A stretch of 64,000 nucleotides of DNA from Catenulispora sp. MAP5-51 (GTDB lineage Bacteria > Actinomycetota > Actinomycetes > Streptomycetales > Catenulisporaceae): positions 62,001-126,000 of the forward strand of contig NZ_JBGCCH010000029.1 in assembly GCF_041261205.1 (NCBI RefSeq), given 5' to 3'. Made by a program: the position numbers and the translations under genes. Below the pieces are notes generated by a model that was not told the origin of the DNA, ran no database searches, and was given only the letters and a program-made list of their open reading frames with translations. This document shows, piece by piece, positions 43,996 through 51,701 of this stretch (within the stretch, counting starts at the first letter, position 1; each line of letters starts with the position of its first letter).

Positions 43996-45435
43996 CTACT
44001 GCTGCGGCGCCCACATCTCATTCGGCCCGCCGTTGCACGGCCACGCCGTGACGTTCGCCCCGGCCTTGATCGGCACCGGCCCCGCGGCGTCCAGGCACAG
44101 CCCGGTGTTGGCCACCGGCGACACCGTCCCGTTGGCGTTCCACACCCAGTCCTGATTCGGCCCGCCGTGACAGCTCCACGCCGAGACCTGGGCCCCGTTC
44201 GAGACCTTGCCGTTCGGCGCGGCCGCGTCCAGGCACAGGCTCGCGTCGGCCACGGAGTGGATCGTCCCGTCGGCGTGGATCTGCCACGCCTGGTTCGGGC
44301 TCCCCTGGCAGTTCCCGGCGGAGACCTTGGCGCCCGAGTGCAGGCCGCCGTCGGCCGCCGCGTTCAGGCACAGCGACATCGACACCAGGGCGGTCGGATT
44401 CGAGACCGTCGAGGCGGGCGTCGGGGTGGTCGGGGTCGGACTCGGGGTGGGGCTCGGCGTGCTGGTGGTCGCCGATGGCGTGGCCGAGGTGGCCGAAGCC
44501 GCGGCGGCGGGCGTGGTGGGGACGGACGCCGCCGACGGCACCCCCGGCACCGTCGAGCTGCTGGTGTCCGTCCGGTGCCACGGCCTGGTCACGCCGAGCG
44601 TCACCCCGGCGACGACCACGACCGCCGCGAACGCGCCGCCGATGAGCAGCGCCCTCCGGTTGGCCTGCGGATAGCCGTCGTACGCCGCGTAGCCGGACGC
44701 GCTGTAATCCGCGGACGCGGCAGAACCAGACGCGGCAGACGCGGCAGAAGCAGACACGCGCGGCGAGGCCGGACCAGCCGGACCGGCCGGAGCAGCAGCA
44801 CCGACCGGACCAACCGGACCAGCCGGACCAGCCGCACCGACCGTCGGCACCAACGCAGTGGGCGTCGGCCCCGCCGCCACCCGCGGCAGCACCGAAGTCT
44901 CCGCCGCATCAGCGGCCGGCACCTGCGGCAGCGTCCTGGTCTCGGTGGCGTCCGGCGAAGGCGGCGCCGTCGCCTCCCTGAGCAGCGCCAACGCTCCGGC
45001 CGCGTCGGGCCGCTCCCTCGGGTCCTGCCGCGTCAGCGCGTCGATGACCGGGGCGAGCGCTCCGGCACGCCGCATCGCCGGCAGCGGCTCCGCCGGATGC
45101 GGCGCGTAGCCCTCCACCGCCTCGAACAGCGCCATCCCGAGGGCGAACAGGTCGTTCGCCGGCGTGGCGCCGGGCGCGACGCGGTCCCCGACCAGCAGCG
45201 CGTTCCCGTCGTCGGTCAGCAGGATGGTGTGCGGGCTGATGTACCCGTGCACCGCGCCGGAGGCCAGCGTGTTGAGGATCCCGCGGGCGATCAGCGCCAC
45301 GCGGCTCGGGTCCAGCGGGATGACCGCCTGCTGCGCGATCCCCGTCCCCGGGTCGTGCAGGACGTCGTGCAGCGGGCGTCCGCGCACCTGGCGCCCAGTG
45401 CTCTGGTAACCGGGACTGGACCCACTGGCGTCCAT
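43996..45435 (-). CDS. N-lobe-less pseudokinase with membrane segment and ricin-type lectin domain
   Basis: A 479-residue membrane protein. Residues 40-155 match the C-lobe of a Ser/Thr kinase, but the N-lobe (P-loop and Lys) is gone, the catalytic loop reads HGYISPHTIL instead of HRDLKPxNIL, and DFG is replaced by VGD; the APE/DxW-x-G region persists as ATPANDLFALGMALFEAVEG. It should not phosphorylate. A Pro/Ala linker, one membrane helix near residue 265 (LLIGGAFAAVVVVAGVTLGV) and a Thr/Pro stalk lead to a ricin B-type trefoil (three repeats with LCLNAAA, LCLDAAAP, LCLDAAGP and QxW-like NQAWQ, NQDWVW, NEMWAPQ). The frame starts at 45435; only 165 bases separate it from the divergent MltG gene, so no missing exon is hidden. 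Confidence 0.83.
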   Translation of the reverse strand: MDASGSSPGYQSTGRQVRGRPLHDVLHDPGTGIAQQAVIPLDPSRVALIARGILNTLASGAVHGYISPHTILLTDDGNALLVGDRVAPGATPANDLFALGMALFEAVEGYAPHPAEPLPAMRRAGALAPVIDALTRQDPRERPDAAGALALLREATAPPSPDATETRTLPQVPAADAAETSVLPRVAAGPTPTALVPTVGAAGPAGPVGPVGAAAPAGPAGPASPRVSASAASAASGSAASADYSASGYAAYDGYPQANRRALLIGGAFAAVVVVAGVTLGVTRPWHRTDTSSSTVPGVPSAASVPTTPAAAASATSATPSATTSTPSPTPSPTPTTPTPASTVSNPTALVSMSLCLNAAADGGLHSGAKVSAGNCQGSPNQAWQIHADGTIHSVADASLCLDAAAPNGKVSNGAQVSAWSCHGGPNQDWVWNANGTVSPVANTGLCLDAAGPVPIKAGANVTAWPCNGGPNEMWAPQQ

Positions 45436-45599
45436 GGAAGCTCGACACCCCCGCTAGATGGTCGGAATGGAACAGGATACTGACTCCGGCTCTGCTCGTT
45501 ACGCCACCCGTGTGATCCCCATCCGGCTCTGTGAACCTGCGCCGGGGCGCCGAGCCCGCGATGATTCCTGAGAGTAAGCGATCGATCATCGGGAGCGAC

Positions 45600-46772
45600 G
45601 TGGTGGGAAACTCGGACGCCGGGAAGACGGGCACCGGCTGTGCCGTGCCCGACGAGGACGACTACGAGGACCCGCCGCCGACGCGCCGCGACCGGCTGCG
45701 GTCCTGGGGGCCGCTGCTGGTGCCGGTGGTGGTGTTCGGGGGCATCGCGGCCTTCGTGTTCGCCGGCATCGCCGGCCTGGCCGACACCTCGCACGCCCCG
45801 GACTACTCGGCGAGCAGCTGCTCCCCGAGCGACCCGCACAAGGTCCTGGTGGAGGTCCAGACCGGGGCGACCGGCAAGGACATCGGCGACGCCCTGTTCA
45901 ACGCCGGCGTCGTGCGCAGCACGCAGGCCTTCGTCGACGCCGCCGGGCACAACCAGTCGGCGCGCGACATCAGCACCGGCACGTACCTCGTCTGCCCGAA
46001 GATCAGTGCCGCGACCGCGATCACCGAGCTGCTGAAGTCCTCCAACCTGTCCCCGGACTCGCTGGTCGAGGTCCGGCCCGGCGACTACAGCTGGGAGACG
46101 GTGCGGCAGCTGGCCAAGAAGCGGGAGTGGAGCCTGGACGACCTGCGGCAGCTCATCGACACCAACCAGATCGGCCTGCCGGCCTGGTCCAAGAGCGCTG
46201 ACGGCCACTGGACCGCCGAGGGCATGCTGGAGCCCGGCCGCTACACCCTCACCAGCAGCGACACCCCGCAGGGCGTGCTGACCGCGATGGTCAAGGCCCG
46301 GGTCGCCGAGCTGACGGCCCTCGGGCTGCCGGAAAAGGCCGGCGCGCTCAAGTGCGCCCCGGCGCGGGCCTGCACCCCCGAGGAGGCCCTGACCATCGCC
46401 TCGCTGGCCGAGGCCGAGGTCACCAAGGCCACCCCGGACGGCCGCGAGGTCTCCGAGGCGGTCCAGAACCGGCTGGGCCGGGGCGACTTCGTCGGCGTGG
46501 ACGCGACCACCAAGTACTGGCTGAGCCTGCAGGCCGGCAAGCGGGTCACGGTGACCGCCAAGGAGGTCTCCGACCCGACCGACCCCTACGCCACCGGCGG
46601 CCACAAGGGTCTGCCGCCGACCCCGGTCAGCATCCCCTCCAAGGACATGATCGCGGCGGTCCTCACCCCGGCGACAGAGCGTTGGTACTACTGGTGCGCC
46701 AGCGGGGACGGCACGAAGTTCTTCAAGGAATCCGAGAAGACCCAGTTCGAGCAGACATGTCTGTCCCACTGA
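45600..46772 (+). CDS. mltG: MltG/YceG-like endolytic murein transglycosylase
   Basis: A 390-residue membrane protein. GTG at 45600 (GGGAG upstream; ATG at 45561 possible), acidic cytoplasmic head with a single helix near residue 40 (GPLLVPVVVFGGIAAFVFAGIAGL), a LysM-like module, then the YceG catalytic part. The catalytic Glu is in IASLAEAEV near residue 268, where family members have ASIVEKE; the KGLPPTPVSIPSKDMIAAVL segment matches the conserved LPPGPI motif region. It would cut nascent glycan strands and set their length. Some residues differ from the standard motif, so lower activity is possible. Confidence 0.82.
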   Translation: MVGNSDAGKTGTGCAVPDEDDYEDPPPTRRDRLRSWGPLLVPVVVFGGIAAFVFAGIAGLADTSHAPDYSASSCSPSDPHKVLVEVQTGATGKDIGDALFNAGVVRSTQAFVDAAGHNQSARDISTGTYLVCPKISAATAITELLKSSNLSPDSLVEVRPGDYSWETVRQLAKKREWSLDDLRQLIDTNQIGLPAWSKSADGHWTAEGMLEPGRYTLTSSDTPQGVLTAMVKARVAELTALGLPEKAGALKCAPARACTPEEALTIASLAEAEVTKATPDGREVSEAVQNRLGRGDFVGVDATTKYWLSLQAGKRVTVTAKEVSDPTDPYATGGHKGLPPTPVSIPSKDMIAAVLTPATERWYYWCASGDGTKFFKESEKTQFEQTCLSH

Positions 46773-46788
46773 GCGAGGTGAGGTGACG

Positions 46789-48408
46789 ATGGAGAAGGCA
46801 GATACAGATACAGATACAGATACAGACACGGACGCAGGTCAGGCCCGGGCCGTCGCCGCGGGCTACGCCTTCGACGGCCCGACCCTGGACCTCGGCGCGC
46901 TGATGGTCGACGGCGCGCCCGATCCGAGTGTCCAGATCCGCATCCCGCTGGGCATGCTGACCCGGCACGGCCTGGTCGCCGGGGCCACCGGCACCGGCAA
47001 GACCAAGACCCTGCAGGGCATCGCCGAACAGCTCTCGGCAGCCGGGGTGCCGGTGTTCCTGGCCGACATGAAGGGCGACCTGTCGGGGATGGCCGCGCCC
47101 GGGCAGGGCGGCGAGAAGCTGACCGCGCGGACGCGGGCGCTGGGCCAGCAGTGGTCTGCGAAGGCCTTCCCGTGCGAGTTCTACACCCTCGGCGGCGAGG
47201 GGACCGGCGTCCCGGTCCGGGCGACGGTCTCCGCGTTCGGGCCGACGATGCTGGCCAAGGTGCTCGGGCTGAACGCCACCCAGGAGTCGTCCCTGGGTCT
47301 GGTCTTCCACTTCGCCGACACCAAGGGCTGGCTGCTGCTGGACCTGAAGGACCTGCGCAGCGTGCTGCTCTACCTGACCGGCGACGAGGGCAAGGCCGAG
47401 CTGAAGGCGATCGGCGGGCTGTCGCCGCAGACCGTCGGGGTCATCCTGCGCGAGCTGACGGCCTTCGAGGCCAAGGGCGCCGAGCCGTTCTTCGGCGAGA
47501 CCGAGTTCAACGCGCTGGACCTGATCCGGAGCACGCCGGACGGCCGCGGCATCGTGTCGCTGCTGGAGCTGCCCGGGGTGGCCAGCCGGCCGGAGCTGTT
47601 CTCGACGTTCCTGATGTGGCTGGTCGCCGAGCTGTTCGAGCGGCTGCCGGAGGTCGGGGACGTGGACCGGCCCAAGCTCGTGTTCTTCTTCGACGAGGCG
47701 CACCTGCTGTTCACCGGCGCCTCCAAGTCCTTCGTCTCGGCGATCACGCAGGCGGTGCGGCTGATCCGGTCCAAGGGCGTCGGGATCTTCTTCGTCACGC
47801 AGACGCCGAAGGACGTGCCCGGCGACGTGCTGGCGCAGCTAGGCAACCGGGTGCAGCACGCGCTGCGCGCCTACACCCCCGATGACGCGAAGGCACTGAA
47901 GGCGACGGTGTCGACGTTCCCGAAGTCGCCGTACGACCTCAGCGAGGTGCTGCAGAACCTCGGCATCGGCGAGGCCGTGGTGACCGTGCTGTCCGAGAAC
48001 GGGGCGCCGACGCCGGTGGCCTGGACCCGGCTGCGGGCCCCGGAATCGCTGATGGCCGAGGCGGAGCCGGCGGTGGTGCAGGGGATCGTGAACGCCTCGC
48101 CGCTGCTGGCGACCTACGGTCCGGCGATCGACCGGGAGTCGGCCTACGAGGTCCTGGCCGCCCGCGAGTTGGAGGCGCAGACGGCCGCCGAGGACGCCGC
48201 CGCCGCCAAGGCCGCCGAGGACGACGCGAAGCGGCAGCAGGCCGAAGTGGCGAAGGCCGAGCGCGAATCCCGGGGCCGCGCGAGCCCCGCCAAGGCCCCG
48301 CCCAACCTCATCGACCAGGCCTTGGGCTCGGCCACGATGAAGCGGGCGGTCAACACTGCTGTTCGGGAGATCACTCGTAGTATTTTCGGTACGCGCAAAC
48401 GGGGGTAG
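46789..48408 (+). CDS. HerA-like ATPase (DUF853 family)
   Basis: A 539-residue ATPase. Walker A GATGTGKT near residue 65, Walker B LVFFFDEAHLLF near 300, and the DUF853 C-terminal part (PKDVPGDVLAQLGNRVQHALRAYTPDD). HerA-type enzymes pump or unwind DNA; DUF853 proteins of this kind are widespread with unproven function. The N-terminal 15 residues are a Thr-Asp repeat encoded by hexanucleotide GATACA (46801-46824), and the C-terminus is a charged Ala/Lys/Glu coiled coil. The ATG follows GAGGTGAGG; the GTG two codons earlier is possible. It starts 16 bases after the MltG stop. Confidence 0.85.
   Translation: MEKADTDTDTDTDTDAGQARAVAAGYAFDGPTLDLGALMVDGAPDPSVQIRIPLGMLTRHGLVAGATGTGKTKTLQGIAEQLSAAGVPVFLADMKGDLSGMAAPGQGGEKLTARTRALGQQWSAKAFPCEFYTLGGEGTGVPVRATVSAFGPTMLAKVLGLNATQESSLGLVFHFADTKGWLLLDLKDLRSVLLYLTGDEGKAELKAIGGLSPQTVGVILRELTAFEAKGAEPFFGETEFNALDLIRSTPDGRGIVSLLELPGVASRPELFSTFLMWLVAELFERLPEVGDVDRPKLVFFFDEAHLLFTGASKSFVSAITQAVRLIRSKGVGIFFVTQTPKDVPGDVLAQLGNRVQHALRAYTPDDAKALKATVSTFPKSPYDLSEVLQNLGIGEAVVTVLSENGAPTPVAWTRLRAPESLMAEAEPAVVQGIVNASPLLATYGPAIDRESAYEVLAARELEAQTAAEDAAAAKAAEDDAKRQQAEVAKAERESRGRASPAKAPPNLIDQALGSATMKRAVNTAVREITRSIFGTRKRG
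46801..46824 (+). repeat. GATACA hexanucleotide microsatellite
   Basis: Four perfect copies, extended by degenerate GACACG/GACGCA units, code a (Asp-Thr) run at the start of the HerA-like protein. Confidence 0.9.
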
Positions 48409-48415
48409 CGGGGCG

Positions 48416-48447
48416 CGGCCCCGGCGTTTGTGTGGGCGCCGGGGCCG
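48416..48447. terminator. Terminator between convergent genes
   Basis: CGGCCCCGGCG and CGCCGGGGCCG make an 11-bp stem over a TTTGTGTGGG loop, 8 bases after the HerA-like stop and 9 bases before the MFS stop. Confidence 0.7.
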
Positions 48448-48455
48448 TTCGCCTC

Positions 48456-49694
48456 TCAGATCTCACCCGCTGTGGGGGTCAGCACCTTGCCGGGCTTGCC
48501 GGGCTGCTCGTTCGCGGGCAGCTCGGCAGTGGCCTGCTCGGCGGTGGGCTGCGCGCCGCGCTCCAGCGCGGCCGACCACAGGGCCAGGAGCAGCGCGGAG
48601 CCGGCGAGCGCCGCCCCGACCCAGTTCGGCGCGGTGTACCCGAAACCGGCGGAGATCACGACGCTGCCGAGCCAGGCCGACAGCGCGTTGCCCAGGTTGA
48701 AGGCGCCGATGTTGACGGCCGAGGCCAGCGTCGGGGCGCCGTGCGCCTGGTCCAGCACCCGCTTCTGCAGCGGCGGGACGGTCGCGAAGCCCAGCGCCCC
48801 GATCAGCAGGATGGTGAGCGCGGCCAGGATCTTGTCGTGCGCGGTGACCGTGAACAGCGCCAGCACCACGGCCAGGCCGCCGAGCGCGGTGAACAGCATC
48901 GGCATCAGCTTGCGGTCCGCGTACCGGCCGCCGACCAGGTTCCCCAGGAACATGCCGATGCCGAACAGCACCAGCAGCCAGGTCACGGCGCCGTCGGAGT
49001 AGCCGGCGACCTTGGTCGTCATCGGCGCGATGTAGGTGATCGCGGCGAACACCCCGCCGAAGCCGAGCACGGTCATCGCCATGGCCAGCACGACCTGCGT
49101 GTTGCGGAAGGCGGCGAGTTCGCGCCGCAGGTGCGCGCCCTGCGGCCGGGGCAGCGGCGGGACCAGCTTGGCGATGCCGAGCAGTCCGGCCACGCCGAGC
49201 GCGGCCACGATGGCGAACGTCACGCGCCACCCGACAGCCTGCCCGACGAAGGTGCCCAGCGGCACGCCGACGATGTTGGCCACGGTCAGCCCGGTGAACA
49301 TGGCGGCTATCGCCCCGGCCTTCTTCTCCGGCGCGACCAGTTCGGCGGCGACCACCGAGCCGATCCCGAAGAAGGCGCCGTGCGCCAGCGCGGTCACGAT
49401 GCGCCCGACGAGCATCACGCCGAAGGACGGCGCCGCCGCCGAGAGCAGGTTGCCGAGCACGAAAAGGCCCATGAGCAGCATGAGCATGGTCTTGCGGCCG
49501 AGCTTGGTGCCCAGCGCGGTCATCACCGGGGCGCCGGCGACCACGCCGAGGGCGTAGCCGGTGACCAGCAGCCCGGCCGAGGGGATCGAGACGCCGTAGT
49601 CCCCGGCGATCTCCGGCAGCAGCCCCATCGGCACGAACTCGGTGGTGCCGATGCCGAAGGCCCCGATGGCCAGGGCGAGGAGCGCGAGAGGCAT
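48456..49694 (-). CDS. MFS drug/sugar-efflux transporter, AraJ/Cmx-like
   Basis: A 412-residue transporter with twelve predicted helices, motif A variants (GTKLGRKTM; GGRYADRKL), and the opening ALLALAIGAFGIGTTEFVPMGLLP typical of the DHA1 AraJ/chloramphenicol-efflux subgroup. The C-terminal tail is hydrophilic with Glu/Pro. Divergent from a MarR gene with a TTGCA array between, which suggests induction by its substrate through MarR. The exact substrate is not deducible. Confidence 0.88.
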   Translation of the reverse strand: MPLALLALAIGAFGIGTTEFVPMGLLPEIAGDYGVSIPSAGLLVTGYALGVVAGAPVMTALGTKLGRKTMLMLLMGLFVLGNLLSAAAPSFGVMLVGRIVTALAHGAFFGIGSVVAAELVAPEKKAGAIAAMFTGLTVANIVGVPLGTFVGQAVGWRVTFAIVAALGVAGLLGIAKLVPPLPRPQGAHLRRELAAFRNTQVVLAMAMTVLGFGGVFAAITYIAPMTTKVAGYSDGAVTWLLVLFGIGMFLGNLVGGRYADRKLMPMLFTALGGLAVVLALFTVTAHDKILAALTILLIGALGFATVPPLQKRVLDQAHGAPTLASAVNIGAFNLGNALSAWLGSVVISAGFGYTAPNWVGAALAGSALLLALWSAALERGAQPTAEQATAELPANEQPGKPGKVLTPTAGEI

Positions 49695-49764
49695 GAGTGG
49701 CCCTCCAGGGGCGTCGAGCGGGCGGTTGAGCGTTGTTCGAGCGGCTTACGGGCTCCTACAATAA

Positions 49765-49831
49765 TTGCAAGCGCATGTACTTGCAAACGCAACGCTTGCA
49801 AACACAACGATTGCACGCGCGGTATATTGCA
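49765..49831. promoter_or_regulatory. Array of five TTGCA direct repeats
   Basis: TTGCA begins at 49765, 49781, 49796, 49811 and 49827, three of these as TTGCAA. Spacing is 15-16 bases, i.e. one and a half helical turns. The array fills the gap between MFS and MarR genes and is AT-richer than its surroundings; probably the MarR binding region or a multi-copy site. Confidence 0.6.
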
Positions 49832-49871
49832 TGGTGAGACCGGGTCCCCGGCCGGAAGGAGAACCGCAGCC

Positions 49872-50339
49872 ATGACCGCCGCCACGGACACCACCTCGAT
49901 CGGACTGGCCCACGGCTGGTACGCGCTCTCACTCCTGCACGGACGCATCGAGACCCACATCGAGCGGGCCCTGCAGGCCGGCCACGACCTGAGCGCCCGC
50001 GAGTACTCCCTGCTGGACGTCCTGAGCGACCAGCACGACGGCGACGGCGGCCACCTGCGGATGACCCAGGTCGCCGAGGCGGTCGTGCTCAGCCAGAGCG
50101 CGACGACCAGGCTGGTCACCCGCCTGGAGGACCGCGGCCTGCTGGAGCGCTACCTGTGCCCCACCGACCGGCGCGGGATCTACACCAACGTCACCGGCGC
50201 CGGACTCGCGCTGCTGGCCGAGGCGCGCCCCACGCACGACACCGCGCTGCGCGAGGCGCTGGACGCCGCCGGGGCCGATGCGCGGCTGGCGCCGCTGGTG
50301 GAGACCGTGGAGCGGATCAACCAGACGTCGGCGGAGTGA
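49872..50339 (+). CDS. MarR-family regulator
   Basis: A 155-residue protein with the MarR wing (MTQVAEAVVLSQSATTRLVTRLEDRGLLERYLCPTDRRGI region at residues 65-105, shown partially) and helical dimer arms. ATG at 49872 was chosen because GGAGAACC lies ahead. Its likely target is the divergent MFS gene. It may bind phenolic or cationic ligands like other MarR members. Confidence 0.88.
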   Translation: MTAATDTTSIGLAHGWYALSLLHGRIETHIERALQAGHDLSAREYSLLDVLSDQHDGDGGHLRMTQVAEAVVLSQSATTRLVTRLEDRGLLERYLCPTDRRGIYTNVTGAGLALLAEARPTHDTALREALDAAGADARLAPLVETVERINQTSAE

Positions 50340-50379
50340 GGTCCCTGACGGCTTCACTCGTTGGCCGGCTGGTAGTCGC

Positions 50380-50865
50380 TCACTGATTCGCCCGGACATC
50401 GCGCGCGAACCGGAACGCGACCACCGCCCCGGCGAACTCCACCGCGCACCCGATCGTCACCGCCGCCCGCAGCCCGTGCACGAAGTGCGGTCCGCTCGCC
50501 GCTCCGCCCGACGCGATGGCCATGACCGTCCCCTGCACCGCGACGCCCAGCGTGGCGCCGAACATCCGCGCCAGGTTGGCGATGCCCGAGGCCAGTCCGG
50601 CCAGTTCCGGGGCCACCGCCGACACCGCGACCCCGACCACCGGTCCGGTGTTCAGGGCGAGCCCGACGCCGATGACGGTGAACGCGATCTCCAGGACCAG
50701 CAGGTTCGCGTCGGCGCCGGCGATCGCGAAGATCAGGACGCCCGTTCCCATCGCGGCCATGCCGGCGGTCATCGGCAGGCGCGGGCCGTGGCGCGTGACC
50801 AGGCGTCCGGTCAGCGGCGACAGGGCCGTGGCGGCCACGGCAGCCCGAAGGCCAAGCTGCCCAAG
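50380..50865 (-). pseudogene. MFS transporter remnant (DHA2 type, C-terminal half)
   Basis: The frame ending at 50380 codes about 150 residues that look like the last four helices of a 14-helix exporter: LSPLTGRLVTRHGPRLPMTAG, IFAIAGADANLLVLEIAFTVIGVGLALNTGP, and ELAGLASGIANLARMFGATLGVAVQGTVMA. The first 300 residues of such proteins are missing; upstream of about 50865 the same frame is Arg-rich antisense of another gene. No start codon with ribosome site precedes the conserved part. It is a truncated gene. Confidence 0.75.
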
Positions 50866-51039
50866 CTGGGGCAGAAGGAGGCGTCGGCCTCGACGTGGAT
50901 CGAGGGCACCGCCGAGACGCTCGCGGTGCTGGCCGTGACGGCGGGCGGCTACCGCTTCTCCGGCAAGCTCGCCCGGCGCCGGATCGCGCAGGCGCTTCCG
51001 ACTGAGGTGACGGCGACGGCACTTCCCGCAGAAGCCTGA
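50843..51039 (+). pseudogene. Gene fragment, C-terminal 65 codons of an unknown protein
   Basis: From about 50843 the plus strand codes a protein-like sequence (AKLPKLGQKEASAS, WIEGTAETLAVLAVTAGGYR, then a basic LARRRIAQALP) ending in TGA at 51037. It has normal codon use and is followed 35 bases later by a perfect 19-bp terminator hairpin, as expected for a real gene end. Its 5' part is lost at the point where the MFS remnant on the other strand also breaks off. No family was recognised. Confidence 0.5.
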
Positions 51040-51074
51040 CCCCTGGCATCGGATCGCCCCGCCGAAGCGTGCAA

Positions 51075-51118
51075 CCGAACCGCCGGCTCGGGAGTGTCTT
51101 CCCGAGCCGGCGGTTCGG
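51075..51118 (+). terminator. 19-bp perfect terminator hairpin
   Basis: CCGAACCGCCGGCTCGGGA and its complement enclose a six-base loop, after the plus-strand fragment and before the sigma factor gene. Confidence 0.8.
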
Positions 51119-51146
51119 AAGCCGGACTGACGGAGCGAGGGGTGCC

Positions 51147-51701
51147 GTGGCCGAAGAAGCTGATTCGACCGATTTCGCAGGGTTCTACACAGCGTCGGCG
51201 ACACGTGTCGTGGGGTACCTCTACGTGGTGCTGGGCAGCCTCGCCGAAGCCGAGGACGCGGCGCAGGAGGCGTACACCCGGGCCTGGCTGCGCTGGTCCC
51301 GGGTCCGGGGTTACGACGATCCCGAGGCCTGGGTCCGCACGGTCGGTTTCCGCGTCGCCATGAGCGCCTGGCGCAAGACGCGCAACCGGCTCAGTGCGCA
51401 CCGCACGAGCGGCGGCTCCAGCGTGCACGTCCCGGACCTGTCGCCGGACCGCCTCGTCGTGGTCGACGCGCTGCGCCGGATCCCGGCCGAGCAGCGGCGC
51501 GCCCTGGTCCTGTTCCACATGCTGGGCCTGACGGTGACCGAGATCTCCGACGAGACCGGCGCGCCGGTCGGGACCGTCAAGGCGCGGCTGTCGCGCGGAC
51601 GCAAAGCGCTCGCGCCGTACGTATCAGAGTTCGCCGACGACGAGGACGACAACCAACAGTCGACAGGCTTCGCCAAGAAGGGAATGGTCTCCGGTGCCTG
51701 A
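51147..51701 (+). CDS. ECF sigma factor (SigE-like, sigma-70 family)
   Basis: A 184-residue extracytoplasmic-function sigma factor with region 2 (AEAEDAAQEAYTRAWLRWSRVRGYDDPEAWVRTVGFRVAMS area, residues 30-75, paraphrased from its motif) and region 4 (LPAEQRRALVLFHMLGLTVTEIS, GTVKARLSRGRKAL). GTG at 51147 has GGAGCGAGGGG before it. The stop overlaps the start of the next gene by 8 bases, so its partner membrane protein is translated from the same mRNA. It likely controls a small envelope or stress regulon. Confidence 0.9.
   Translation: MAEEADSTDFAGFYTASATRVVGYLYVVLGSLAEAEDAAQEAYTRAWLRWSRVRGYDDPEAWVRTVGFRVAMSAWRKTRNRLSAHRTSGGSSVHVPDLSPDRLVVVDALRRIPAEQRRALVLFHMLGLTVTEISDETGAPVGTVKARLSRGRKALAPYVSEFADDEDDNQQSTGFAKKGMVSGA

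Noticed and set aside
43996-45435. Active Ser/Thr protein kinase
   Set aside because: No P-loop, no catalytic Lys, HGY for HRD and VGD for DFG; there is also no room upstream for the N-lobe.
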